Below are positions 1 to 5,894 of a DNA stretch of 10,923 bases, piece by piece. A model generated the notes under the pieces. The model was not told the DNA's origin and searched no databases. It saw nothing but the letters and a program-made list of their open reading frames with translations. Each line of letters starts with the position of its first letter. Position 1 is the first letter of the stretch. Source of the DNA: Nitrospirota bacterium (GTDB taxonomy: Bacteria; Nitrospirota; Thermodesulfovibrionia; Thermodesulfovibrionales; Dissulfurispiraceae). The translations under genes were made by a program, and so were the position numbers. Where the stretch lies: NCBI GenBank assembly GCA_016212685.1, contig JACREW010000096.1, forward strand, positions 1 to 10,923, in the 5' to 3' direction.

Positions 1-2123
1 AAGGCAGGACCGCCGCTGAAATAGCGCTTACCGAGCTTCATGCCGGAGGAAAGTTCGAATCAAAGGCGTACAAGATTTCGGGAGGTCTTCACGGAGTGGG
101 AGTTTCTGTCGTAAACGCGCTTTCGGAATGGCTTGAGGTCGAGATAAAGCAGAACGGACAGGTCTATCAGCAGCGGTTCGAACGCGGAAAAACAATGACG
201 CCGCTCACTGTTGTAGGCAAGACAAAGGGCAAAGGGACAAAGGTTACCTTCAAGCCCGATTCCGAGATATTTGAGGCACTGGAGTTCCATTACGACGTCC
301 TCGCCCAACGCCTCAGAGAGCTTGCATTCTTGAATAAAGGCCTTCAGATAAATATGACCGACGAAAGGACAAATAAGAGCCAGAGCTTCATCTACAAGGG
401 AGGAATTATATCCTTCGTCGAGCACCTCAATAAAAACAAAACCCTGATTCATCCCAAGCCCATATACGTATCCGGAGAAAGAGAAGCGATAAGCATCGAA
501 GTAGCCCTCCAGTACAATGACGGCTACGCTGAGAACATATACACCTTCGCCAACAATATAAACACGAGAGAGGGAGGAACGCATCTGGTCGGTTTTAAAT
601 CCGCCCTCACAAGGACGTCCAACAGCTATGGCACGTCCGCGGGAATTCTGAAGGAAGGCAAGGAGAGCATCTCAGGGGAAGACATAAGGGAAGGGCTCAC
701 GGCGGTCATAAGCGTAAAGCTTTCCAATCCCCAGTTTGAAGGCCAGACAAAGATGAAGCTGGGAAACAGCGAAGTTAAAGGATTGGTCGAATCCATAACA
801 AATGAAGCCCTATCAAGATATTTCGAGGAAAACCCTTCAGTCGCAAAAAAGATTATAGAAAAGGCGATTCAGGCAGCGAGGGCGCGCGAGGCCGCAAGAA
901 AGGCAAGGGAACTCACGCGAAGAAAAGGCATCCTTGAAGACACCGGGCTTCCGGGCAAGCTTGCAGACTGCTCGGAGAAAGACCCTGCAAGGTCTGAGAT
1001 ATTCATAGTAGAGGGAGACTCCGCGGGAGGCTCTGCAAAGCAGGGAAGGAACAGGCGTTTTCAGGCGATACTTCCATTAAGGGGAAAGATACTCAATGTA
1101 GAGAAGGCGCGCTTCGACAAGATGCTCACATCCGATGAGATAAAGACATTGATAACAGCCCTCGGCACAAGCATAGGCCGCGATGACTTCGACGCGCTGA
1201 AATCCCGGTATCACAAGATAATAGTCATGACGGACGCTGATGTTGACGGCGCTCACATAAGGACGCTCCTCCTTACATTCTTTTACAGGCAGATGACCGA
1301 ATTAATCGAAAGAGGTTATCTGTATATCGCCCAGCCGCCGCTTTTCAAGATAAAGAGAGGAAAGGCGGAAAGATATGCCCAGAACGAGACGGAATTGATG
1401 GCCATGCTCTTTGACCTCGCCGCAGAGGATATTCAGGTATCCACGCCGTCAGGCGGGATAGGAGGCAAGAAACTCATTCCTCATCTCAAAAAGGTTTCCG
1501 CCTATGAGAAGCTTATGGATTGGTTTGGAAGAAAGAGAAAAGACCCGGAGATTATAAACCTTCTTTTAGAACAGGGCATAGATAAATCAAGCTTCAAAAG
1601 CAAAGAAGCGCTCGCCTCGCTGTTGGAAGAGATACAAAAGAAAATCAAAAATATAAAGCCCGGCGAAATAATCTTCGATGAGGAGCAGGAGGCATACGCC
1701 GTAGAAATCAAACTGCAGAACTCTAAGATGAATCTTTCGGTGCAATTCCTTCAGTCCCCGGAATTCAAAGAGATAGCGCAGGTCTATAAAGAGGTAACGG
1801 CCGTATTCGGCAAGCCGCCGTATAAGATCAGCATAAAGGAAATCAAAAAAGAGGCCGCTTCCTTAAAAGAACTTCTCGCCACAGTAACAGAGGCGTCCAA
1901 AAAAGGCCTGAGCATCCAGAGGTACAAGGGACTCGGCGAAATGAACCCCCAGCAGTTATGGGAGACAACAATGGATCCGGAGAAAAGGGCGCTCATGCAG
2001 GTCAGTATAGAGGATTCGGTAAAGGCGGACGAGATATTCACCATACTTATGGGAGATCAGGTCGAACCCCGCAAAGAGTTCATTACCAAGCATGCGCTGG
2101 AGGCCAAGAATATCGATATTTAA
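1..2123 (+). CDS. gyrB: DNA gyrase subunit B, 5'-truncated by the window edge
   Basis: ATPase subunit of DNA gyrase, which introduces negative supercoils together with GyrA. The frame is open from base 3 and about 706 residues are visible; roughly 85 N-terminal residues, including the ATPase catalytic Glu, lie upstream. The first visible residues contain the LHAGGKF and SGGLHGVGVSVVNALS motifs of the GHKL ATP site. The QTK motif that contacts the nucleotide lies near 744-752. The TOPRIM domain shows EGDSAGG (1011-1031), PLRGKILNVEKA (about 1074-1109) and DADVD (1233-1247). Between about 1370 and 1850 lies the long insert found in Gram-negative-type GyrB, followed by QRYKGLGEMNP and a C-terminus like the family's (VEPRKEFI...NIDI). 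The internal GTG at 96 falls inside the ATPase motif and is not a start. No dnaN, recF or gyrA is seen nearby. Identification is secure; ParE is unlikely because of the insert and tail. Confidence 0.97.
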   Translation, partial: GRTAAEIALTELHAGGKFESKAYKISGGLHGVGVSVVNALSEWLEVEIKQNGQVYQQRFERGKTMTPLTVVGKTKGKGTKVTFKPDSEIFEALEFHYDVLAQRLRELAFLNKGLQINMTDERTNKSQSFIYKGGIISFVEHLNKNKTLIHPKPIYVSGEREAISIEVALQYNDGYAENIYTFANNINTREGGTHLVGFKSALTRTSNSYGTSAGILKEGKESISGEDIREGLTAVISVKLSNPQFEGQTKMKLGNSEVKGLVESITNEALSRYFEENPSVAKKIIEKAIQAARAREAARKARELTRRKGILEDTGLPGKLADCSEKDPARSEIFIVEGDSAGGSAKQGRNRRFQAILPLRGKILNVEKARFDKMLTSDEIKTLITALGTSIGRDDFDALKSRYHKIIVMTDADVDGAHIRTLLLTFFYRQMTELIERGYLYIAQPPLFKIKRGKAERYAQNETELMAMLFDLAAEDIQVSTPSGGIGGKKLIPHLKKVSAYEKLMDWFGRKRKDPEIINLLLEQGIDKSSFKSKEALASLLEEIQKKIKNIKPGEIIFDEEQEAYAVEIKLQNSKMNLSVQFLQSPEFKEIAQVYKEVTAVFGKPPYKISIKEIKKEAASLKELLATVTEASKKGLSIQRYKGLGEMNPQQLWETTMDPEKRALMQVSIEDSVKADEIFTILMGDQVEPRKEFITKHALEAKNIDI

Positions 2124-2183
2124 TCCCGGATCGCCTTAAGCCACTGTCAGTCTGCAACAGGCGTAAGCGTCACGCTCAATATA

Positions 2184-2498
2184 TTGAGATTCATACCCAA
2201 GGTAGGGGGACTTGCCAACCTCATAGTAAATCCGCTCGTTACAAGGGCGTACATGCGCGAAAACGAATACGAGGCGGACGAAAAAGCTGCTTCCGCGCTG
2301 ATCTCCATAGGAATGAATCCTCAGGCCGCTGTAACCGCACTTGAGAAACTGAGGGCCATAGCAAAGGCAAACGACATATCCGAAGAATATGACAGAACCG
2401 GCCTTCTCGACACGCATCCTAATCTAACCGCGAGAATAGAAGCGGTCAAGAAGCAGATAGAGAAAGAATTTTATGACAAGAAACCGTCTGGGCGTTGA
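2184..2498 (+). pseudogene. C-terminal remnant of an M48-family metalloprotease
   Basis: About 105 codons resemble the C-terminal part of M48 (HtpX/Oma1-like) zinc proteases. The stretch MRENEYEADEKA supplies the ExxxD motif carrying the third zinc ligand (Glu about residue 28). It is followed by the usual helix (ALISIGMNPQAAVTALEKL) and the family-typical THPNLTARIEAVKK end. The HEXXH helix and everything before it are absent. Homology-like sequence can be followed upstream in frame to about 2151, but the same frame is closed by the gyrB stop at 2121-2123. The only initiator is a TTG at 2184 with no Shine-Dalgarno sequence. I infer a 5'-deleted gene left behind gyrB and not a functional small protein. 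The last few codons (PSGR) run into the tRNA-like string at 2499-2509, so the original C-terminus may also be altered. An assembly break here cannot be excluded. Confidence 0.6.
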
Positions 2499-2518
2499 GA
2501 TTCGAACCCGCGCGTCTC

Positions 2519-2548
2519 TTGACAGGATGGCATCATTTAATCCATATT
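2519..2548 (+). promoter_or_regulatory. Putative vapBC promoter
   Basis: A perfect -35 hexamer TTGACA occupies 2519-2524. With an 18-bp spacer it is followed by CATATT (2543-2548), which matches the -10 consensus at four of six positions. The next gene starts about 38 bases downstream. The perfect -35 and its position just before the toxin-antitoxin pair are the support; the weak -10 limits confidence. Confidence 0.4.
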
Positions 2549-2573
2549 AATGCAGATGATAGATGCATATTAA
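2537..2573. promoter_or_regulatory. Inverted-repeat region, candidate VapBC operator
   Basis: TTAAT (2537-2541) and ATTAA (2546-2550) form a perfect inverted repeat around a four-base spacer that overlaps the proposed -10. A second arm pair, ATGCA (2550-2554) and TGCAT (2564-2568), follows, with a further ATTAA at 2569-2573. VapB-type antitoxins commonly repress their own operon by binding such palindromes over the promoter. That these repeats are the operator is inference from position. Confidence 0.35.
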
Positions 2574-2585
2574 AGAGGAGCGCAT

Positions 2586-2783
2586 ATGAGAACGACATTG
2601 AACATTGAGGATGAATTGCTTGATAAAGCGGCCAAACTGACAGGCGTTAAAGAAAAGACCGCGCTCGTCAGGGCCGGGCTCGAATCTTTGATTGCGAGGG
2701 AGAGCTCCAGAAGGCTCGCCATCCTCGGCGGCACCGAAAAGAAGCTGAAGGCAGTCCCGCGCAGAAGATCCGCAAACGGATAA
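2586..2783 (+). CDS. vapB: VapB-type antitoxin (ribbon-helix-helix)
   Basis: A 65-residue protein read as the antitoxin of the adjacent PIN-domain toxin. Its N-terminus (MRTTLNIEDELLDKAAKLTG) has the short beta strand followed by a helix of VapB ribbon-helix-helix DNA-binding proteins. The middle (KEKTALVRAGLESLIARESSRRLA) matches the usual second helix and linker. The basic tail (about residues 46-65) is the likely toxin-wrapping part. A strong Shine-Dalgarno AGAGGAG lies at 2574-2580, five bases before the ATG. The stop is separated from the toxin ATG by one base, so the pair is translationally coupled. VapB binds and neutralises VapC and normally autorepresses the operon; upstream palindromes at 2537-2573 fit that. 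The family call is firm; the exact subgroup is not assigned. Confidence 0.88.
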   Translation: MRTTLNIEDELLDKAAKLTGVKEKTALVRAGLESLIARESSRRLAILGGTEKKLKAVPRRRSANG

Positions 2784-2784
2784 C

Positions 2785-3141
2785 ATGGTTCTTGTTGATA
2801 CATCGGTATGGGTCGCACATCTGCGTGAGGGGAATATCGGGCTTGAGGTTTTGTTAAGCGACGGCATTGCGGTCTGCCATCCATTTATTGTCGGTGAGCT
2901 TGCCTGCGGGAACCTCAAAAACAGGGCTGAAATAATTTCTCTTTTACAAACGCTTCCAACGGCGACTCAGGCGGAACACGAAGAAGTTATGACCTTTATC
3001 GAGAAGTATCGCCTTATGGGGAAAGGACTTGGATATATCGACATGCACCTTCTTGTCTCAGCAGTGTTAAGTAATATTCCCCTCTGGACGCTCGATAAAA
3101 AACTGAAGGACATTTCAGCGCTTTTGAAAAAGGCGTATTGA
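2785..3141 (+). CDS. vapC: VapC-type PIN-domain ribonuclease toxin
   Basis: A 118-residue PIN-domain protein. The acidic metal-binding residues of the family are all visible: Asp5 in MVLVDTSVW, Glu38 in VGELACG, Asp86 in GYIDMHLL and Asp104 in WTLDKKL, so the nuclease should be catalytically competent. VapC toxins are Mg2+-dependent endoribonucleases, often cutting tRNA or rRNA; the target here cannot be read from sequence. Full length is normal for the family. Translation probably depends on coupling to vapB, whose stop is one base upstream, as no separate strong ribosome site is evident. The pair sits between a broken protease gene and the transketolase operon, consistent with a mobile accessory insertion, although no integrase or terminal repeat is visible. 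Confidence 0.92.
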   Translation: MVLVDTSVWVAHLREGNIGLEVLLSDGIAVCHPFIVGELACGNLKNRAEIISLLQTLPTATQAEHEEVMTFIEKYRLMGKGLGYIDMHLLVSAVLSNIPLWTLDKKLKDISALLKKAY

Positions 3142-3250
3142 ATTTGCACATGCAAGATAAGGGGTATTGCTGTAAATGATTGACTTGGAATGTACATTGA
3201 TAATCGAAGCCATTGATTCTTTCTCCGCCCTGGGGTCTCAATGCGGCGAA

Positions 3251-3280
3251 TTACAATTTTTTGCAGGGATGTTATATAAT
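3251..3280 (+). promoter_or_regulatory. Putative promoter of the transketolase operon
   Basis: A perfect TATAAT lies at 3275-3280, 30 bases before the transketolase ATG, in an AT-rich stretch. An overlapping TATATA at 3273-3278 has an extended TG one base upstream. The best -35 is poor (TTACAA, 3251-3256), so recognition would rest on the -10 or on an activator. Its position after a non-coding gap supports it as the start of the tkt transcript. Confidence 0.45.
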
Positions 3281-3300
3281 ACTCTAATTTTTTGTTGATT

Positions 3301-3305
3301 GGGAG
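3301..3305 (+). promoter_or_regulatory. Ribosome binding site that fixes the tktN start
   Basis: GGGAG stands five bases before the ATG at 3311. An in-frame TTG at 3299 would overlap this site and lies only about 20 bases from the -10 box, so the ATG at 3311 is preferred. Confidence 0.7.
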
Positions 3306-3310
3306 ACTTA

Positions 3311-4153
3311 ATGGCTGTTTTAACACAATCACGCGATATTACATTTCTGAAAGAGCAGGCGAGAATGGTCAGGGTAGAAATCCTGAAGATGCTTACTCAG
3401 TCCGGATCGGGACATACCGGAGGCTCCCTTTCGTCGGCGGATATAGTTACAGCGCTTTATTTTTATAAGATGCGGCACAGGCCGGATAATCCAAAATGGC
3501 AGGATCGCGACAGGTTTATATTATCAAAAGGACATGCGGCGCCTCTCCTTTATACAGTCCTTGCATTAACCGGATATTTCGACAAATCCCTTCTCGGCAC
3601 TCTCAGGAAAACGGGGAGTCCTTTGCAGGGACACCCATCATCGAAATTATTGAAGGGAATCGAGGTATCCACAGGCTCCCTCGGACAAGGCCTGTCCATT
3701 GCAAATGGCATGGCATTAGGATTACGGCTTGATGACAGCGCATCAAGGGTTTACTGCCTTCTGGGCGACGGAGAGATTCAGGAAGGGCAGGTATGGGAAG
3801 CCGCCATGACAGCAGGCCACTATGCGGTGGATAATCTATGCGCTATTGTTGATTTAAACGAGCTTCAGATAGACGGCAGGTGCGAGGACGTAATGAAAAT
3901 AACGCCGGTGGCTCCAAAATGGAAGGCATTCAACTGGCATATATTCGAAATAGACGGCCATAATATGGGAGAAATTGTAAGCGCCCTCGACGAGGCCGAA
4001 AAGATAAAGGGCAAGCCGTCGGTAATCCTTGCGAATACGATAAAAGGCAAGGGAGTTTCTTTCTTTGAAGGCAAGGCTGAATATCATGGACTCGCTCCTA
4101 CAAAGGAAGAGCTCGAAAAGGCGTTAAAGGAATTAGGCGAAAATGGGAAGTAG
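3311..4153 (+). CDS. Transketolase, N-terminal (ThDP-binding) subunit
   Basis: A 280-residue protein corresponding to the N-terminal half of transketolase, which moves two-carbon ketol units between sugar phosphates in the pentose phosphate pathway. The thiamin diphosphate motif is clear: GDGEIQEG at residues 152-159, followed about 26 residues later by Asn183. Active-site histidines are present in SGSGHTGGSL (His35) and LSKGHAA (His75), with TGSLGQGLS at 121-129. The pyrimidine-binding and C-terminal domains are not here but in the next gene, which overlaps by 11 bp, so the two should form one heteromeric enzyme. This split form is common in many bacteria and archaea and is not a frameshift. 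The start is the ATG at 3311 because of its GGGAG site. A 1-deoxyxylulose-5-phosphate synthase is unlikely on motif and layout. Confidence 0.95.
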   Translation: MAVLTQSRDITFLKEQARMVRVEILKMLTQSGSGHTGGSLSSADIVTALYFYKMRHRPDNPKWQDRDRFILSKGHAAPLLYTVLALTGYFDKSLLGTLRKTGSPLQGHPSSKLLKGIEVSTGSLGQGLSIANGMALGLRLDDSASRVYCLLGDGEIQEGQVWEAAMTAGHYAVDNLCAIVDLNELQIDGRCEDVMKITPVAPKWKAFNWHIFEIDGHNMGEIVSALDEAEKIKGKPSVILANTIKGKGVSFFEGKAEYHGLAPTKEELEKALKELGENGK

Positions 4154-5150
4154 GACAGAGCAGTCAGCAGTCAGCGGTCAGCAGTCAGCAGCCGGAACTC
4201 AGAGTTTCGCGGGGCAGGCTGTTGCAACACGCGACGCCTACGGCGCGGCGCTCGTTGAGTTAGGCAAGAGAAACGAAAAAGTGGTGGTTCTTGACGCGGA
4301 CCTCTCGGGCTCTACAAAGACGGCCAAATTCGCAAAGGCATTCCCTGAAAGGTTTTTTAACATGGGCATATCCGAGCAGGACATGGTCGGCACAGCCGGC
4401 GGATTGTCTCTTGCCGGGAAGATGCCGTTTGCATCCACGTTTGCAATATTCGAAACAGGAAGGGCGTGGGAGCAGATACGCCAGACCGTATGTTATTCTC
4501 ACCTCAATGTAAAGCTGGTTGCAACCCACAGCGGTCTCACCGTCGGAGAAGACGGCGCATCTCACCAGGCTCTTGAAGATGTGGCATTAATGCGCGTGCT
4601 GCCCGAGATGATTGTGATAGTGCCTTCAGACGGGTTTGAGACGCAGCAGGTCATAGATGCGATAGCCGAATACGAAGGCCCGGTTTATGTGAGGCTCGGA
4701 AGGGCAAAGGTTCCGGCTGTAATGCCGCCTGATTATAAATTTCAGATAGGAAAGGCGCATATATTCAATTTAGGCAAAGACGCGAACATTATAGCCGATG
4801 GAATAATGGTTGCCGCCGCGCTGCAGGCGAGGGAGACCCTTGCCAAAGAAGGCATAGATGCCGGCGTAATCAATATGTCTACGGTAAAGCCGCTCGATAC
4901 GGAAGCACTGCTGAAAGCGGCGAAGGCCTCAAAGCTTATTGTCACTGCCGAAGAGCATTCCGTAATAGGCGGGCTCGGCGGCGCTGTTGCCGAATATTTA
5001 TCTGAAAACCATCCGGTTGCAGTGAAGAGGATCGGCACTCGGGATACCTTTGGAGGCTCAGGCAAGCCTGATGAGCTATTGAAGCTTTATGGGCTCACCG
5101 CGGATGATATTGTAAAAACAGTAATTCAGGCTATAGGCAAGAGGCTATAG
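4143..5150 (+). CDS. Transketolase, C-terminal subunit, with repeat-encoded N-terminal extension
   Basis: A 335-residue partner of the preceding subunit. It holds the pyrimidine-binding domain with the catalytic glutamate in MGISEQD (Glu78), the GLTVGEDGASHQ loop (residues 131-142), and the C-terminal transketolase domain ending in GLGGAVAEYL and RIGTRDTFGGSG. Homology starts at about residue 26 (AVATRDAYGAAL). The first 25 or so residues, rich in Gln, Ser, Ala and Gly, are encoded by a run of 7-bp repeats and look like a non-ancestral extension. The ATG at 4143 lies inside the end of the N-subunit gene (11-bp overlap), which favours translational coupling. No other ATG, GTG or TTG occurs in frame between the repeats and the conserved part. 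The last codons and the TAG stop lie within a second heptad array. The function is secure; the extension's effect is unknown. Confidence 0.94.
   Translation: MGSRTEQSAVSGQQSAAGTQSFAGQAVATRDAYGAALVELGKRNEKVVVLDADLSGSTKTAKFAKAFPERFFNMGISEQDMVGTAGGLSLAGKMPFASTFAIFETGRAWEQIRQTVCYSHLNVKLVATHSGLTVGEDGASHQALEDVALMRVLPEMIVIVPSDGFETQQVIDAIAEYEGPVYVRLGRAKVPAVMPPDYKFQIGKAHIFNLGKDANIIADGIMVAAALQARETLAKEGIDAGVINMSTVKPLDTEALLKAAKASKLIVTAEEHSVIGGLGGAVAEYLSENHPVAVKRIGTRDTFGGSGKPDELLKLYGLTADDIVKTVIQAIGKRL
4161..4188 (+). repeat. Heptanucleotide tandem array, unit CAGTCAG, inside a coding region
   Basis: Four contiguous 7-bp units occupy 4161-4167, 4168-4174, 4175-4181 (one change, CGGTCAG) and 4182-4188. A degenerate fifth (CAGCCGG) ends at 4195. 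The array begins 18 bases after the ATG of the transketolase C subunit and is read through in frame. Seven is not a multiple of three, so gain or loss of one unit would shift the frame. Confidence 0.85.
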
Positions 5151-5222
5151 GTGATAGGATATAACCTTGTATCCATATTTTTCCGTTTATCGCCCATTGC
5201 CTATCGCCCATTGCCTATCGCC
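5129..5222. repeat. Facing heptad arrays forming a long imperfect hairpin
   Basis: Five 7-bp units run from 5129 to 5163 (typified by GGCTATA, GGCAAGA and GGTGATA). Five units on the opposite strand run from 5188 to 5222, alternating TATCGCC and CATTGCC on the + strand. The two 35-bp arms match as an inverted repeat at 26 of 35 positions by my count (19 of 23 in the outer part), with two further G-U pairs possible in RNA, around a 24-base loop (5164-5187). The left arm includes the last codons and TAG of the transketolase subunit; the right arm ends six bases before the ftsE ATG. The loop contains a short T-run, but the shape is not that of a classical intrinsic terminator. Confidence 0.8.
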
Positions 5223-5228
5223 TAAATC

Positions 5229-5894
5229 ATGATAACCTTTCAAAATGTCTCTAAATACTACGACAATCAGACCGTTCTTAAAAATATAACATTCACCGTT
5301 CAAAAGGGAGAGATAACGTTCATCACAGGGCCGAGCGGCGCGGGCAAATCCACGCTTCTCAAGCTTATGTATTTCGCCGAACGTCCGGATGAAGGAGATA
5401 TCGTAATAGGAGACTTCCACCTTGCATCCTTAAAAGAGTCTCAGATACCGCTCCTCAGAAGAAGCGTGGGTGTCGTCTTTCAGGACTTTAAGCTTATCAA
5501 CAGCATCACGGTATTCGACAATGTCGCCCTCTCATTAAGGATTCGCGGGGTGAAGGAAAGGGAGATACGGGACATCGTTTCCACCGCACTGAAAAAAGTC
5601 CACATCCGCCACTTGAGCGACAGTTATCCCACAAGCCTTTCAGGAGGGGAGCAGCAAAGGGTCGTTATTGCCCGGGCAATAGCGGCAGAGCCTCTTGTCA
5701 TACTTGCAGATGAGCCTACAGGCAATCTCGATCCCAATACATCTATAGACATCATCCGCCTGTTCCGCGAGCTGAACGTGCAGGGCGCCACAATACTAAT
5801 CGCAACCCATAACAGGGAGTTGTTCAGGGGAACCGGCAACCGGGTGCTGAAACTGGACGGCGGAAACATCGCTGGAGAGGAGGCGGCCCGATGA
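5229..5894 (+). CDS. ftsE: Cell division ABC-type ATPase FtsE
   Basis: A 221-residue ABC ATPase that pairs with membrane protein FtsX at the septum and powers activation of peptidoglycan hydrolases. Motifs in order: Walker A GPSGAGKST (34-42), Q-loop VVFQDFKL with Gln85, signature LSGGEQQR (137-144), Walker B VILADEPTGNLD with Asp161-Glu162, and switch His194 in ATHNREL. The DFKLI sequence after the Q-loop and the short length are typical of FtsE as against exporter ATPases. The stop overlaps the ftsX start by four bases (ATGA). The start at 5229 matches the family N-terminus (MITFQNVSKYY), but no Shine-Dalgarno sequence precedes it: the 20 bases upstream are the pyrimidine-rich arm of the heptad hairpin. 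Initiation may therefore be weak or dependent on another mechanism. Confidence 0.96.
   Translation: MITFQNVSKYYDNQTVLKNITFTVQKGEITFITGPSGAGKSTLLKLMYFAERPDEGDIVIGDFHLASLKESQIPLLRRSVGVVFQDFKLINSITVFDNVALSLRIRGVKEREIRDIVSTALKKVHIRHLSDSYPTSLSGGEQQRVVIARAIAAEPLVILADEPTGNLDPNTSIDIIRLFRELNVQGATILIATHNRELFRGTGNRVLKLDGGNIAGEEAAR

Larger units (their letters stand above)
3142..3310. other. Intergenic stretch with small palindromes
   Basis: The 169 bases between vapC and the transketolase operon contain no plausible gene. Visible elements are a 12-bp inverted repeat TTGCACATGCAA (3144-3155) just after the vapC stop, a perfect 10-bp palindrome AATGTACATT (3189-3198), and a direct repeat CATTGAT (3195-3201 and 3211-3217). 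No GC-rich hairpin with a T-tract is present, so I see no intrinsic terminator after vapC. The palindromes could be binding sites for a dimeric regulator, but nothing identifies one. Confidence 0.5.

Noticed and set aside
96..98. GTG as the start of gyrB
   Set aside because: The frame is open upstream to the window edge and encodes conserved GyrB sequence (LHAGGKF, SGGLHG) before this codon.
2480..2570. A complete tRNA gene on the minus strand
   Set aside because: Only a T-loop-like string is present; there is no anticodon arm, D arm or matching acceptor strand, and the T-stem pairs only partly.
3118..3140. Intrinsic terminator at the vapC end
   Set aside because: The short complementary T and A runs lie inside the coding region, the stem is AT-rich and no T-tract follows.
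3180..3204. A second promoter with TTGACT and GATAAT upstream of the transketolase operon
   Set aside because: The spacer between the two hexamers is only about 13 bases, too short for a standard sigma-70 promoter.
3299..3310. TTG start for the transketolase N subunit
   Set aside because: It overlaps the GGGAG ribosome site that serves the ATG at 3311 and lies very close to the -10 box.
4143..4153. Frameshift splitting a single transketolase gene
   Set aside because: Both halves are complete with their own starts and stops, and two-subunit transketolases are a normal form; the overlap suggests coupling.
5188..5222. CRISPR repeat
   Set aside because: The units are contiguous 7-mers with no spacers and no cas genes nearby.
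5187..5420. Minus-strand frame opposite the ftsE start
   Set aside because: It is antisense to conserved FtsE sequence and its beginning is only the translated heptad repeat.
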